The notes beneath the pieces were generated by a model. The model made no database searches and had not been told where the DNA came from. It worked only from the letters and a program-made list of their open reading frames with translations. Shown piece by piece: positions 1 to 7,932 of a stretch of DNA of 54,849 nucleotides. The stretch spans positions 1 through 54,849 of the forward strand of contig JAEWQX010000073.1 in NCBI GenBank assembly GCA_023399035.1, in the 5' to 3' direction. The position numbers and the translations under genes were made by a program. Within the stretch, counting starts at the first letter, position 1; every line of letters begins with the position of its first letter. Source of the DNA: Bacillota bacterium (GTDB taxonomy: Bacteria; Bacillota; Clostridia; Clostridiales; Clostridiaceae).

Positions 1-72
1 CCCAGATGTAATATGAATATCTGATGCTCTGCTTATATCCATATTATCTAATAATCTATCAATCTTAGCCAT
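1..72 (-). CDS. pilT: PilT/PilB-type pilus ATPase, N-terminus only (partial)
   Basis: Only the first 24 codons lie in the window; the gene runs off the left edge. The start ATG at 72 has a GGAGG ribosome binding site a few bases upstream. The peptide ends in SDIHITSG, which matches the conserved SD(I/L)H segment near the N-terminus of the twitching-motility ATPase PilT and the related PilB/GspE family. Family membership is inferred from this short match and from recollection that pilT lies beside sigK in some clostridia. A PilB-type ATPase cannot be excluded from 24 residues. Confidence 0.55.
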   Translation of the reverse strand, partial: MAKIDRLLDNMDISRASDIHITSG

Positions 73-130
73 AAAATTCCTCCATATAATTCGATTAAAT
101 AAAGTCTATTTTCTATTTAAAATTAAATAT

Positions 131-165
131 AATAAGAGTACTATAATTAAAATAGCACTCTTATT
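131..165 (-). terminator. Hairpin after sigK
   Basis: Arms at 131-144 and 152-165 form a 14-bp stem with one mismatch and a 7-base loop. The hairpin lies between the end of sigK and the next gene and is followed, reading the minus strand, by an AT-rich stretch rather than a pure T-run. It is probably the sigK terminator, but a weak one. Confidence 0.5.
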
Positions 166-246
166 CCAACTATGTCAATATTTATCATATATAGATGGTT
201 TAATTTCTATATATATTTTACATTATAAATACAACTTTTTAAGTAG

Positions 247-945
247 CTAATTTTTAGAATACAATTCTTTTTTTAGTTTCTTTAGTGCTTTTTTTTCTAT
301 ACGCGAAACATATGAACGGGATATACCTAGATTACTGGCTATTTCCCTCTGAGTTTTACACTTTCCATCAATCAATCCATATCGCATTATTAAAATTGAA
401 CTTTCTCTGCTTGTTAATGATTCACCAAGTTTTTTATATAAAGCCCTAACCTGAAGATTACTCTCTACTTTATCAAGTACACAATCCTTTTCACTACTCA
501 ATATATCCATAAGACAAAACTCATTGCCTTCTTTATCAACTCCAATTGGATCTTGGAGATAAACTTCACTCTTCTGCTTTTTATTATTTCTAAAAAGCAT
601 TAAAATTTCATTTTCAATGCATCTGGAGGCATAGGTAGCAAGTCTAGTTCCCTTACTAGAATCAAAAGAATCAATTGCTTTTATAAGCCCAACTGTTCCT
701 ATAGAGATTAATTCATCAACGTCTTTATTAGGAAAAGAATATTTTTTAACAATATGAGCTACTAATCTTAGGTTTCTTTCTATCAATACACTTTTAGCAC
801 TCTTATCTCCTTCTTTAAACTTCTTTAAATACATCTGTTCTTCTTCTTCATCTAGTGGCAACGGAAAAGTATTGTTATTGGTTATATATCCTGTTAAAAA
901 AAAGGAATTGCATACAAGCTCAACTAAGCTATTTAATATAAACAC
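247..945 (-). CDS. sigK: RNA polymerase sporulation sigma factor SigK (pro-sigma-K)
   Basis: This 232-residue sigma-70 family protein is the late mother-cell sporulation sigma factor. It starts with GTG at 943-945, preceded by GGAGG with six bases of spacing. Region 2 contains NLRLVAHIVKKY, DELISIGTVGLIKAIDSF and the RLATYASRCIENEILM segment; region 4 carries the C-terminal helix-turn-helix around SNLGISRSYVSRIEKKALKKL. The first 20 or so residues are hydrophobic and align with the Bacillus pro-sequence removed before activation, with Y20 near the expected cleavage point. The gene is continuous, so no skin-type prophage splits it. It sits after a PBP gene that may share its sporulation role, although that link is inference. 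Confidence 0.93.
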   Translation of the reverse strand: MFILNSLVELVCNSFFLTGYITNNNTFPLPLDEEEEQMYLKKFKEGDKSAKSVLIERNLRLVAHIVKKYSFPNKDVDELISIGTVGLIKAIDSFDSSKGTRLATYASRCIENEILMLFRNNKKQKSEVYLQDPIGVDKEGNEFCLMDILSSEKDCVLDKVESNLQVRALYKKLGESLTSRESSILIMRYGLIDGKCKTQREIASNLGISRSYVSRIEKKALKKLKKELYSKN

Positions 946-1018
946 CTTTTTCCTCCATAACAGTGCTTCATATTATAATATGTTTTTCTTTAGAAAAAGT
1001 TGCTTATACTTTATATTT

Positions 1019-2680
1019 TTATTTTTGGCATAATACTTCTACTATGTTTTTAAAAATAGGTGCAGCTGTATCTCCTCCACCTGCATCATTATTATTATCA
1101 TCCTTTATACGTTCTATATCAGGTGTAAATACAACCATAGTATATTTTCTGTTATCCTTTACGAAATACCCTATAAACCATCCATGAGTCTTGCCATTAT
1201 TTCCTGTAGCAGAGCCTGTTTTCCCACCTACAGTTATATTTTCCATGTATGCTTTTTTCCCTGTTCCATTATTAACAACCTGCTTCATTGCATTTTGAAC
1301 TAATTTTGCAGCTGTTTCACTATATACTTTTGTTTCTTCTCCTTTGAATTCTTTTACTACATTTTCATCTTTGTCTAAAACAGCTTCAATGATGTATGGC
1401 TTTTCATATACACCATTATTAACTATTGTATTAATTGCACCAAGCATCTGAAGAGGGGTTACATTCATACACTGTCCTATTGAGATATTGTTTATTCCAG
1501 CCTCTTCATCAGGCATTACTCCTGATGCTTCATTTCTATTAGAGCCTGAGAAATTCAAGACACGTTTATACAATCCCTGCTTCTTTGAATAATCCATAAG
1601 TTTATCATAGCCGAGTTTTGATCCAATCTGTGCAAAAACATCATTGCAGGAAATTTCAAAAGCTTTCTCAACAGAAATCTTTCCATGAGGTGTTTTGCAT
1701 ATATCCCCTCTGCATGAATATATATCATTAATATTTATGAGTCCACAATCTAAGGCAGAACTCAATGTTATTATCTTATAAATAGATCCTGGCTCATATC
1801 CCATCTGTTCTATTGCAAGATTAATATTTGCTTCACTTTCATCTTTCTGAACCATACATCTTATCTTTCCAGTATCACTTTCCATAATTATTACACCGAT
1901 ATTTTTAAGATAATCATACTCATCACTATCTAAGACCTCATTGACCTTATCCTGTATATCCCTGTCAATAGTCAATCTTAAATTCCTGTTATTATCAGAA
2001 ATATTTACAGTCTGTTTCGAATACACGGCCCTTTCATCTAAATAAAACTCTTGCTTAGGTGTTACATTATCTTTTACATATTTATATAAATCACTTTCAA
2101 GAGTTCCATCTTCAGAAGTTCCGTCACCTATTCTGCTTAACATATTTCCTATGCTCCATGCTTTTTTTACATCAACAGTGTCTGATATATAAGTATATAT
2201 ACCTTTTATATTTTTTAATTTATTTATTTTATTATAAGTATCCTCTGATATATCATAATAAACTTTTCCACTCTGCTTCATAATATCAGAGTAATTAAAA
2301 TTAGGATTATCGGATTTCATTATAAAATTCAATGCCATAAGGTCTTCAATAGTTTCTTCATAATTATTAAGAGTAAAAGGCTTTACATCAATAACAAGTA
2401 CGTACTTTTTATCATATTTCATTATATCTTTTCCATTAGTATCTAATATCATGTAATCTAAGTTAGTTATAGTTTCTTCCTGATGGTTCTGGTAAGAACT
2501 CTGTACTTTTTCAGATGGATATACTTGAAGAATATATATTCTTATAGATAATAATATTAAAATTGTAAATAAAAATGCAGCAATATATAATATCCTTTGT
2601 TTTTTATATAATTTTTCAATAAAAATAAAAAGCACCTCCCTAAAGTTAAATTCTAACCTCAGGAGATACTTTTTATTCAT
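1019..2680 (-). CDS. Class B penicillin-binding protein (transpeptidase)
   Basis: A 553-residue cell-wall transpeptidase anchored by one N-terminal membrane segment (about residues 29-52). The outer part has a PBP dimerisation-like region followed by the transpeptidase domain with all three active-site motifs: S299-I-Y-K302, S344-C-N346 and K487-T-G489. The start ATG has AAAAGG seven bases upstream. It would crosslink peptidoglycan stem peptides outside the membrane. Its place directly upstream of sigK on the same strand suggests a role in spore cortex or septal synthesis like SpoVD, but sequence alone does not separate this from a vegetative elongation or division PBP. Confidence 0.85.
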   Translation of the reverse strand: MNKKYLLRLEFNFREVLFIFIEKLYKKQRILYIAAFLFTILILLSIRIYILQVYPSEKVQSSYQNHQEETITNLDYMILDTNGKDIMKYDKKYVLVIDVKPFTLNNYEETIEDLMALNFIMKSDNPNFNYSDIMKQSGKVYYDISEDTYNKINKLKNIKGIYTYISDTVDVKKAWSIGNMLSRIGDGTSEDGTLESDLYKYVKDNVTPKQEFYLDERAVYSKQTVNISDNNRNLRLTIDRDIQDKVNEVLDSDEYDYLKNIGVIIMESDTGKIRCMVQKDESEANINLAIEQMGYEPGSIYKIITLSSALDCGLININDIYSCRGDICKTPHGKISVEKAFEISCNDVFAQIGSKLGYDKLMDYSKKQGLYKRVLNFSGSNRNEASGVMPDEEAGINNISIGQCMNVTPLQMLGAINTIVNNGVYEKPYIIEAVLDKDENVVKEFKGEETKVYSETAAKLVQNAMKQVVNNGTGKKAYMENITVGGKTGSATGNNGKTHGWFIGYFVKDNRKYTMVVFTPDIERIKDDNNNDAGGGDTAAPIFKNIVEVLCQK

Positions 2681-2707
2681 ATTTATCCTTTTATTTCATA
2701 AAAGTCA

Positions 2708-2754
2708 TTTTTTATCATATAAACCAACAAAAAGGCTGCATCATATGATAAAAA
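2708..2754. repeat. Inverted repeat between the U32 gene and the PBP gene
   Basis: Arms of 12 bases (2709-2720 and 2743-2754) are perfectly complementary around a 22-base loop. The hairpin immediately follows the stop of the U32 gene on the minus strand, so it may stop transcription, but the T-run lies on the wrong side for a classical minus-strand terminator. It could equally be an operator or a processing site ahead of the PBP gene. Confidence 0.45.
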
Positions 2755-2762
2755 TTATTTAA

Positions 2763-4001
2763 TTATAGAGAATATGTCTTATTGCCTTTTACAAGCATAT
2801 CATTCTTTTGAAGCGGTGCATCCACTTTTACTTTAAATATCATATGTGCTCTGTTTGCAACATCTGTTTTACATTTCTTGCTTACATCATACATTTCAGT
2901 TAATTTAACATTGAAGTATGGTGTATGCGGTCTTAATACTTCAACTTCTGTATTATCAAATACTCTGTTCTTTTGAAGAATAGTTGCAGTTTGTGTTTCC
3001 GGATCATATTCCTTAACCATACCTACTATTTCGTAATCACGTATATATGACTGGTCTTCATAGTTCTGCTCACCATTTCTGCCTAGGAAGAATCCTGTAT
3101 GATATTGTCTATGACTTACTTTATTTAATATATCCATCCATTCTTGTTTGAATTCATATCCTTCTGGATCATCATAATATGCATCTAAAGCTTCTCTATA
3201 TGCTTTTACTGCTGAAGCTACATAGAACTCACTCTTCATTCTTCCTTCGATCTTAAGTGAATCTATACCTGCATCTACAAGTTCAGGAATATAATGAATC
3301 ATACATAAATCCTTTGAGTTCATTATATATGTACCATTATCATCTTCAATAACTGGGTAATATTCACCTGGTCTTGTTTCTTCTACAAGATGATATTTGT
3401 ATCTGCATGCATTAGAGCAGATTCCTTTATTGGCATCTCTTCCAAGCATATAATTTGAAATAAGACATCTTCCTGAATATGCAATACACATTGATCCGTG
3501 AACAAAGCTTTCAATTTCACAGCCCTCTGGGATATTTTCAGTTATCGTCTTAATTTCTCTGAATGTTAATTCTCTTGCAAGAACTATTCTCTTTATTCCA
3601 AGCTCATACCAGAACTTTGTTGCAACCCAGTTTACTGTATTAGCTTGAGTACTTAAATGAATTTCTAATTCTGGAGCAACTTCCTTAGCAATTGCTATTA
3701 ATGACGGATCTGCGATTAAGACAGCATCTACTCCTATATCATATAATCCCTTGATGTATTCTCCCGCACCTTTTAAATCGTAGTTTCTAGCAAATACATT
3801 TAGCGTAACGTATACTTTCTTTCCTCTATCGTGACAATACTTTATACCTTCAATCATTTCTTCATTAGTGAAGTTATTTGAAAATGCTCTTAAGTTTAAT
3901 TTTCCTCCACCTAGGTATACTGCATCCGCACCAAAGTCTATTGCTATTTTTAATTTTTCTAAATTTCCTGCGGGTGCTAAAATTTCGGGTTTCTTTTTCA
4001 T
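2763..4001 (-). CDS. U32-family protein, probable tRNA U34 hydroxylation protein (TrhP/YrrN-YrrO type)
   Basis: A 412-residue protein of the family historically called peptidase U32. It opens with KPEILAPAGNLEKLKIAIDFGADAVYLGG, the family hallmark, here split as PEILAPAGNLEKLK and the DAVYLGG turn. It carries a cysteine cluster in FVHGSMCIAYSGRC and GICSNACRY that fits an Fe-S site. E. coli TrhP and Bacillus YrrN/YrrO use prephenate-dependent chemistry to make 5-hydroxyuridine at tRNA position 34. The upstream neighbour trmR, 7 bases away, encodes the methyltransferase that acts on that product, which supports a tRNA role over a protease role. Catalysis is inferred from family and context. 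Confidence 0.8.
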   Translation of the reverse strand: MKKKPEILAPAGNLEKLKIAIDFGADAVYLGGGKLNLRAFSNNFTNEEMIEGIKYCHDRGKKVYVTLNVFARNYDLKGAGEYIKGLYDIGVDAVLIADPSLIAIAKEVAPELEIHLSTQANTVNWVATKFWYELGIKRIVLARELTFREIKTITENIPEGCEIESFVHGSMCIAYSGRCLISNYMLGRDANKGICSNACRYKYHLVEETRPGEYYPVIEDDNGTYIMNSKDLCMIHYIPELVDAGIDSLKIEGRMKSEFYVASAVKAYREALDAYYDDPEGYEFKQEWMDILNKVSHRQYHTGFFLGRNGEQNYEDQSYIRDYEIVGMVKEYDPETQTATILQKNRVFDNTEVEVLRPHTPYFNVKLTEMYDVSKKCKTDVANRAHMIFKVKVDAPLQKNDMLVKGNKTYSL

Positions 4002-4008
4002 GTGTTAA

Positions 4009-4668
4009 TTACCTCCTCTTAGTTACTGCTATCCCATCTCCCATTGGTATAACTGATGTAATTAAATTTTCATCCTGTGTAACTAAATCTAAATATGTTC
4101 TCATTCTTTTTACTATTGTTATTTTTCTTCTCTTTACTAATTCCTGTGATGCAACCATCCCTCTAAATAGAACATTATCCGCCACAATTATACCATCTTC
4201 CTTTAAAAGTCTAAGACAGTGTGGTAAAAAGTGATTATAGTGTCCTTTTCCTGCATCCATGAATATAAGATCAAATTTGTCATCCAATCTTTCTAAAACT
4301 TCAAGACAGTCTCCCTGCTCGATCTTGATTTTATCTGTAAGATTAAATCTCTCTAAATTTATTTTAGCCATTTCTATCATATTTTCATCACGTTCAATTG
4401 TTATGATATCTGGCTCAGTACCTGCACTTTCGTACATAAGTATAGATGAAAAACCTACAGCTGTTCCGAGCTCCAGTATTTTTTTAGGCTTTTTCATACT
4501 TGTCATAAACTCTAAAAATACACCTGTTTCCTTTTGAACTATAGGTACTCCGTTTTCTCTTGCAAAGTCCTCTATTTCTTTTAATGTTCCAGTTCTTTCA
4601 GGAATCAGTCCTCTTATATAATCTTCCATATAATCATATGTAATTTTACTCAATTTTCTCTCCTCCAA
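4009..4668 (-). CDS. trmR: tRNA 5-hydroxyuridine methyltransferase TrmR (O-methyltransferase family 3)
   Basis: A 219-residue SAM-dependent O-methyltransferase. The Rossmann motif I is ILELGTAVGFSSILM, followed by the acidic strand end ITIERDENM, and later the FDLIFMDAGKGHY and IIVADNVLFRG metal and substrate segments typical of the caffeoyl-CoA OMT-like family. The Bacillus orthologue YrrM (TrmR) methylates 5-hydroxyuridine at tRNA wobble position 34 to 5-methoxyuridine. Gene order mltG-trmR-U32 equals Bacillus yrrL-yrrM-yrrN/O, which makes orthology likely. It is separated by 2 bases from mltG upstream and 7 bases from the U32 gene downstream, so the three are surely co-transcribed. Confidence 0.85.
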   Translation of the reverse strand: MEERKLSKITYDYMEDYIRGLIPERTGTLKEIEDFARENGVPIVQKETGVFLEFMTSMKKPKKILELGTAVGFSSILMYESAGTEPDIITIERDENMIEMAKINLERFNLTDKIKIEQGDCLEVLERLDDKFDLIFMDAGKGHYNHFLPHCLRLLKEDGIIVADNVLFRGMVASQELVKRRKITIVKRMRTYLDLVTQDENLITSVIPMGDGIAVTKRR

Positions 4669-4670
4669 AA

Positions 4671-5696
4671 CTAGTATCCTAATTCTTTTTTCTTATCTAA
4701 GAAATCATCATAATTATTAGTAAAATAATGTGTTCCATCTTTCTGCAATATATAATATAAATAATCAGTATCTGCTGGAAGTAGAGCTGCTTTTATACAT
4801 TCAATCCCTGGGCTTGCAATCGGCCCCATAGGTAAACCTGAATACTTATATGTATTATATGGAGAGTCAGCCTCCAGATGCCTGTTTAATACCACATCAA
4901 CATGTTCTCCTAAAGCATATAATACAGTTGCATCTAACTGAAGCTTCATTCCCTTGTCAAGCCTGTTATAAATTACAGATGAAATTAAAGGTCTGTCAAT
5001 ATCAGCACTTGCTTCTTTTTCTATCATTGATGCAATATTAATTAACTTATCAATGTCTTCATTGTTTATGATAATGCCAGTTTCTTCTTCTACTTCTTTT
5101 ATTACTGCATTAAATCTTTCAAGCATTTTATCTATTATATTATTTGCACTTGTTCCCTTTTCTATTAAATATGTCTCTGGATATAAAAACCCTTCTAAAT
5201 TATATCTTCTTTTTTCATTAACTTCAACATACTCCGGCAATTCATGATTTTTTACAGCTTCAATAAACTGATTTTTACTACAAAAACCCTTTTCTTCCAT
5301 GAGCTGCGCTATTTCATCTATGGAATACCCTTCAGGAATTGTTACCTTTACCATATTTACGTTATTAGAATCATCTTGAAGATCTTTTATTAATTCATCA
5401 AGATTTACATTAGAATCTATCTCATATATCCCTTCTTTAAGAGTAATTATCTGTTTATTTATGCTTAATTTTACTTTTATAAGAAGTTTATTTGATAATT
5501 TCCCCTGTTCATCTAATCTATTTAAGACATCGTAAAAGCCATCGCCCTCCTTTACCTCAATAGAAACTATATCATCATTACTCTTTAAAGGTTTACTTAT
5601 AGCATTATTGTATAAAATAAAAAATGCTATAATCGCTATAAATACAATAAGAAGGCCCATGGTTCTCAACTTTTTAATTTTTATACTTGTTTTCAT
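4671..5696 (-). CDS. mltG: Endolytic transglycosylase MltG (YceG-like)
   Basis: A 341-residue membrane-anchored lytic transglycosylase that cuts nascent glycan strands and so sets glycan length. A single N-terminal membrane segment (about residues 13-30) is followed by a LysM-like region and the YceG domain. The likely catalytic glutamate is in IASMIEKEASAD, and further family segments are DATVLYALG and the YNTYKYSGLPMGPIASPG stretch. Bacillus YrrL occupies the same place, directly ahead of yrrM. It starts a three-gene run with trmR and the U32 gene, after the terminator that follows typA. Confidence 0.9.
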   Translation of the reverse strand: MKTSIKIKKLRTMGLLIVFIAIIAFFILYNNAISKPLKSNDDIVSIEVKEGDGFYDVLNRLDEQGKLSNKLLIKVKLSINKQIITLKEGIYEIDSNVNLDELIKDLQDDSNNVNMVKVTIPEGYSIDEIAQLMEEKGFCSKNQFIEAVKNHELPEYVEVNEKRRYNLEGFLYPETYLIEKGTSANNIIDKMLERFNAVIKEVEEETGIIINNEDIDKLINIASMIEKEASADIDRPLISSVIYNRLDKGMKLQLDATVLYALGEHVDVVLNRHLEADSPYNTYKYSGLPMGPIASPGIECIKAALLPADTDYLYYILQKDGTHYFTNNYDDFLDKKKELGY

Positions 5697-5717
5697 AAAA
5701 ATTCTCCTATATGCAAT

Positions 5718-5748
5718 AAAGTAAATAGCCTAAAAGACTATTTACTTT
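5718..5748 (-). terminator. Terminator of typA
   Basis: Perfect 11-bp arms at 5718-5728 and 5738-5748 enclose a 9-base loop. The hairpin lies between typA and mltG, 39 bases past the typA stop. T-rich sequence flanks it on the exit side, but there is no long uninterrupted T-run. Confidence 0.65.
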
Positions 5749-5787
5749 AATTATAGTTATTTTATTATAAATTTTAAATCATAAAAA

Positions 5788-7614
5788 TTATTTTTTATTT
5801 CTACTTATCATTCTTCTTCTTTCAGCAGGATCTAAAACTCTTTTTCTCATTCTTATATTTTCTGGTGTAACTTCTACTAATTCATCTGAATTAATAAAAT
5901 CTAAACATTGTTCTAGAGTCATTTCAAGTGGTGGAGTTAATTTTAGTGCATCATCTGCACCTGATGATCTTGTATTAGTAAGTTTTTTACCTTTACATAC
6001 ATTTATATCTATATCTTCTGCTCTTGCACATACTCCTACAACCATACCTGTATAAACTGGTACACCAGCTCCTATAAATAATTGCCCCTTATCTTGAGCA
6101 TTGTATAGTCCGTAAGTTATTGAATCACCTGATTCGAATGCAACTATAGATCCTCTGTTTCTAGTTGGTATTTCACCCTTGTATTTTTCGTATCCTTCAA
6201 ATACATGGTTCATTATTCCGTTACCTTTAGTATCAGTCATGAATTCATTTCTAAATCCTATAAGACCTCTTGCAGGAATTCTGAATTCTAATCTTGTATA
6301 GCCATTAACTGCTGATGTCATATTAACCATTTCAGCTTTTCTTGGTCCAAGTTTTTCCATTACAGGTCCCATAAATTCTTCTGGAACGTCAATTGTTAAG
6401 TATTCAATTGGCTCTTCTTTTTGACCATTTTCTTCTTTAAATATAACACTTGCTTTTGAAACTTGGAATTCATATCCTTCTCTTCTCATTGTTTCAATTA
6501 ATACTGAAAGATGAAGTTCTCCTCTTCCTGAAACTTCGAAACAATCTGGAGTTATTTCTTTAACTCTTAAACTTACGTTTGTTTCTAATTCCTTCATTAA
6601 TCTGTCTCTTAAATGTCTAGAAGTAACATATTCTCCTTCTTTACCTGCAAATGGTGAATCATTAACCATAAAGTTCATGTTAAGAGTTGGTTCATCAATA
6701 TGTACAAATGGCAATGCTTCTGGAGCACTTGAATCTGCAATTGTTTCACCTATGTTTGCATCAAGTACACCACTTACTGCAACAATATCTCCCATTCCAG
6801 CTTCTTCAACTTCAACTCTCTTTAATCCGTCATAAGTGAATACAGCAGTAATTTTATAATTTGAAGTACTTCCATCATTTCTAACTAAAGAAACATTTTG
6901 GTTCTTTCTAACTTTACCTCTGTGAATCTTACCTATAGCGATCTTACCAACGAATGCATTTGTATCTAATGTAGTTACAAGCATTTGGAATGGTTCATCC
7001 ATGTATCCTTCTGGCGCTGAAACATGCTTTAATATTGTTTCAAAGATTGGAGTCATGTCTGCATTTGTATCTTCAACATTATATCTTGCAAATCCTTCTC
7101 TTGCTGAAGCATATACTATTGGGAAGTCTAATTGATCATCATTAGCTCCAAGTTCAACGAATAAATCGAAAACTTCATCTATTACTTCTGCTGGTCTAGC
7201 ATCTGGCTTATCTATCTTATTGATTATAACGATTGGTTTTAATCCTAATTCTAATGATTTCTTAAGAACGAATTTAGTTTGTGGCATTGGACCTTCATAA
7301 GAGTCAACTACTAATAAAACTGAGTCAACCATCTTAAGTACACGTTCAACTTCTCCACCGAAATCAGCATGTCCTGGAGTATCTACGATATTGATTTTTA
7401 CTCCATCATGCATTACAGCTGTATTCTTTGAAAGAATTGTGATTCCTCTTTCTTTTTCTAAGTCGTTAGAATCCATTACTCTTTCTTGAACCTTTTCATT
7501 ACTTCTGAAAATATTACTTTGCTTTAATAATGCATCAACTAAAGTAGTCTTACCATGGTCAACGTGGGCTATGATAGCAATATTTCTAATATCTTCTCTT
7601 TTCATTAATTCCAT
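5788..7614 (-). CDS. typA: Translational GTPase TypA/BipA
   Basis: A 608-residue ribosome-binding GTPase of the EF-G family. G1 is AHVDHGKTTLVD, G2 carries RGITI, G3 is DTPGHADFGGE, and G4 is INKIDKPDARP. Domains II, III and V follow, with the BipA-specific C-terminal part ending in AERRRMISRNKK. The start has GGAGG followed by AATTAAA before ATG, and the length is normal for the family. In other bacteria TypA helps 50S assembly and growth at low temperature. It appears to be transcribed alone: a terminator-like hairpin follows it, and a 318-base spacer with the rnjA terminator precedes it. Confidence 0.96.
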   Translation of the reverse strand: MELMKREDIRNIAIIAHVDHGKTTLVDALLKQSNIFRSNEKVQERVMDSNDLEKERGITILSKNTAVMHDGVKINIVDTPGHADFGGEVERVLKMVDSVLLVVDSYEGPMPQTKFVLKKSLELGLKPIVIINKIDKPDARPAEVIDEVFDLFVELGANDDQLDFPIVYASAREGFARYNVEDTNADMTPIFETILKHVSAPEGYMDEPFQMLVTTLDTNAFVGKIAIGKIHRGKVRKNQNVSLVRNDGSTSNYKITAVFTYDGLKRVEVEEAGMGDIVAVSGVLDANIGETIADSSAPEALPFVHIDEPTLNMNFMVNDSPFAGKEGEYVTSRHLRDRLMKELETNVSLRVKEITPDCFEVSGRGELHLSVLIETMRREGYEFQVSKASVIFKEENGQKEEPIEYLTIDVPEEFMGPVMEKLGPRKAEMVNMTSAVNGYTRLEFRIPARGLIGFRNEFMTDTKGNGIMNHVFEGYEKYKGEIPTRNRGSIVAFESGDSITYGLYNAQDKGQLFIGAGVPVYTGMVVGVCARAEDIDINVCKGKKLTNTRSSGADDALKLTPPLEMTLEQCLDFINSDELVEVTPENIRMRKRVLDPAERRRMISRNKK

Positions 7615-7932
7615 TTTAATTCCTCCAAACAGTATTTATACTGTGAATTTTCTATTTATTAGTTTATATCTAACCAGAGTTATAAACAAGTAAAAATTAA
7701 AGTATATCTTGTAAATAAGTTCTTATAAGGCTTATAATTTAACATTCATACAAATATATAATTTCTAGCTTAAATAATCCTGTTACTATGTAAATGTAAA
7801 CCTATAACTGTTTTTTTCCAAAAGAAAATTGGATACACAAAGTATCCAATTTCCTACGTAACTATACTTAATATTACTCTTTTCATCATAAAAAGTCAAG
7901 CATATTCAAATTTATGAATAAACATTTTATAA
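7615..7932 (-). other. Spacer between rnjA and typA
   Basis: This 318-base AT-rich spacer holds no ORF I can support. It contains the rnjA terminator hairpin at 7826-7852 and a perfect 14-base palindrome at 7630-7643 immediately upstream of the typA ribosome binding site. The palindrome could be an operator or a small leader hairpin. I see no convincing sigma-A promoter, although the typA promoter must lie here or upstream. Confidence 0.5.
7826..7852 (-). terminator. Terminator of rnjA
   Basis: Perfect 11-bp arms (7826-7836 and 7842-7852) enclose a 5-base loop and contain G-C pairs. On the minus strand the stem is followed by TTTTCTTTT and then another T-rich run, as expected for an intrinsic terminator. 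Confidence 0.8.

Noticed and set aside
946..1018. A sigma-E promoter before sigK
   Set aside because: CATATTAT is present, but the only ATA-type -35 lies about 22 bases away, too far for the sigma-E consensus.
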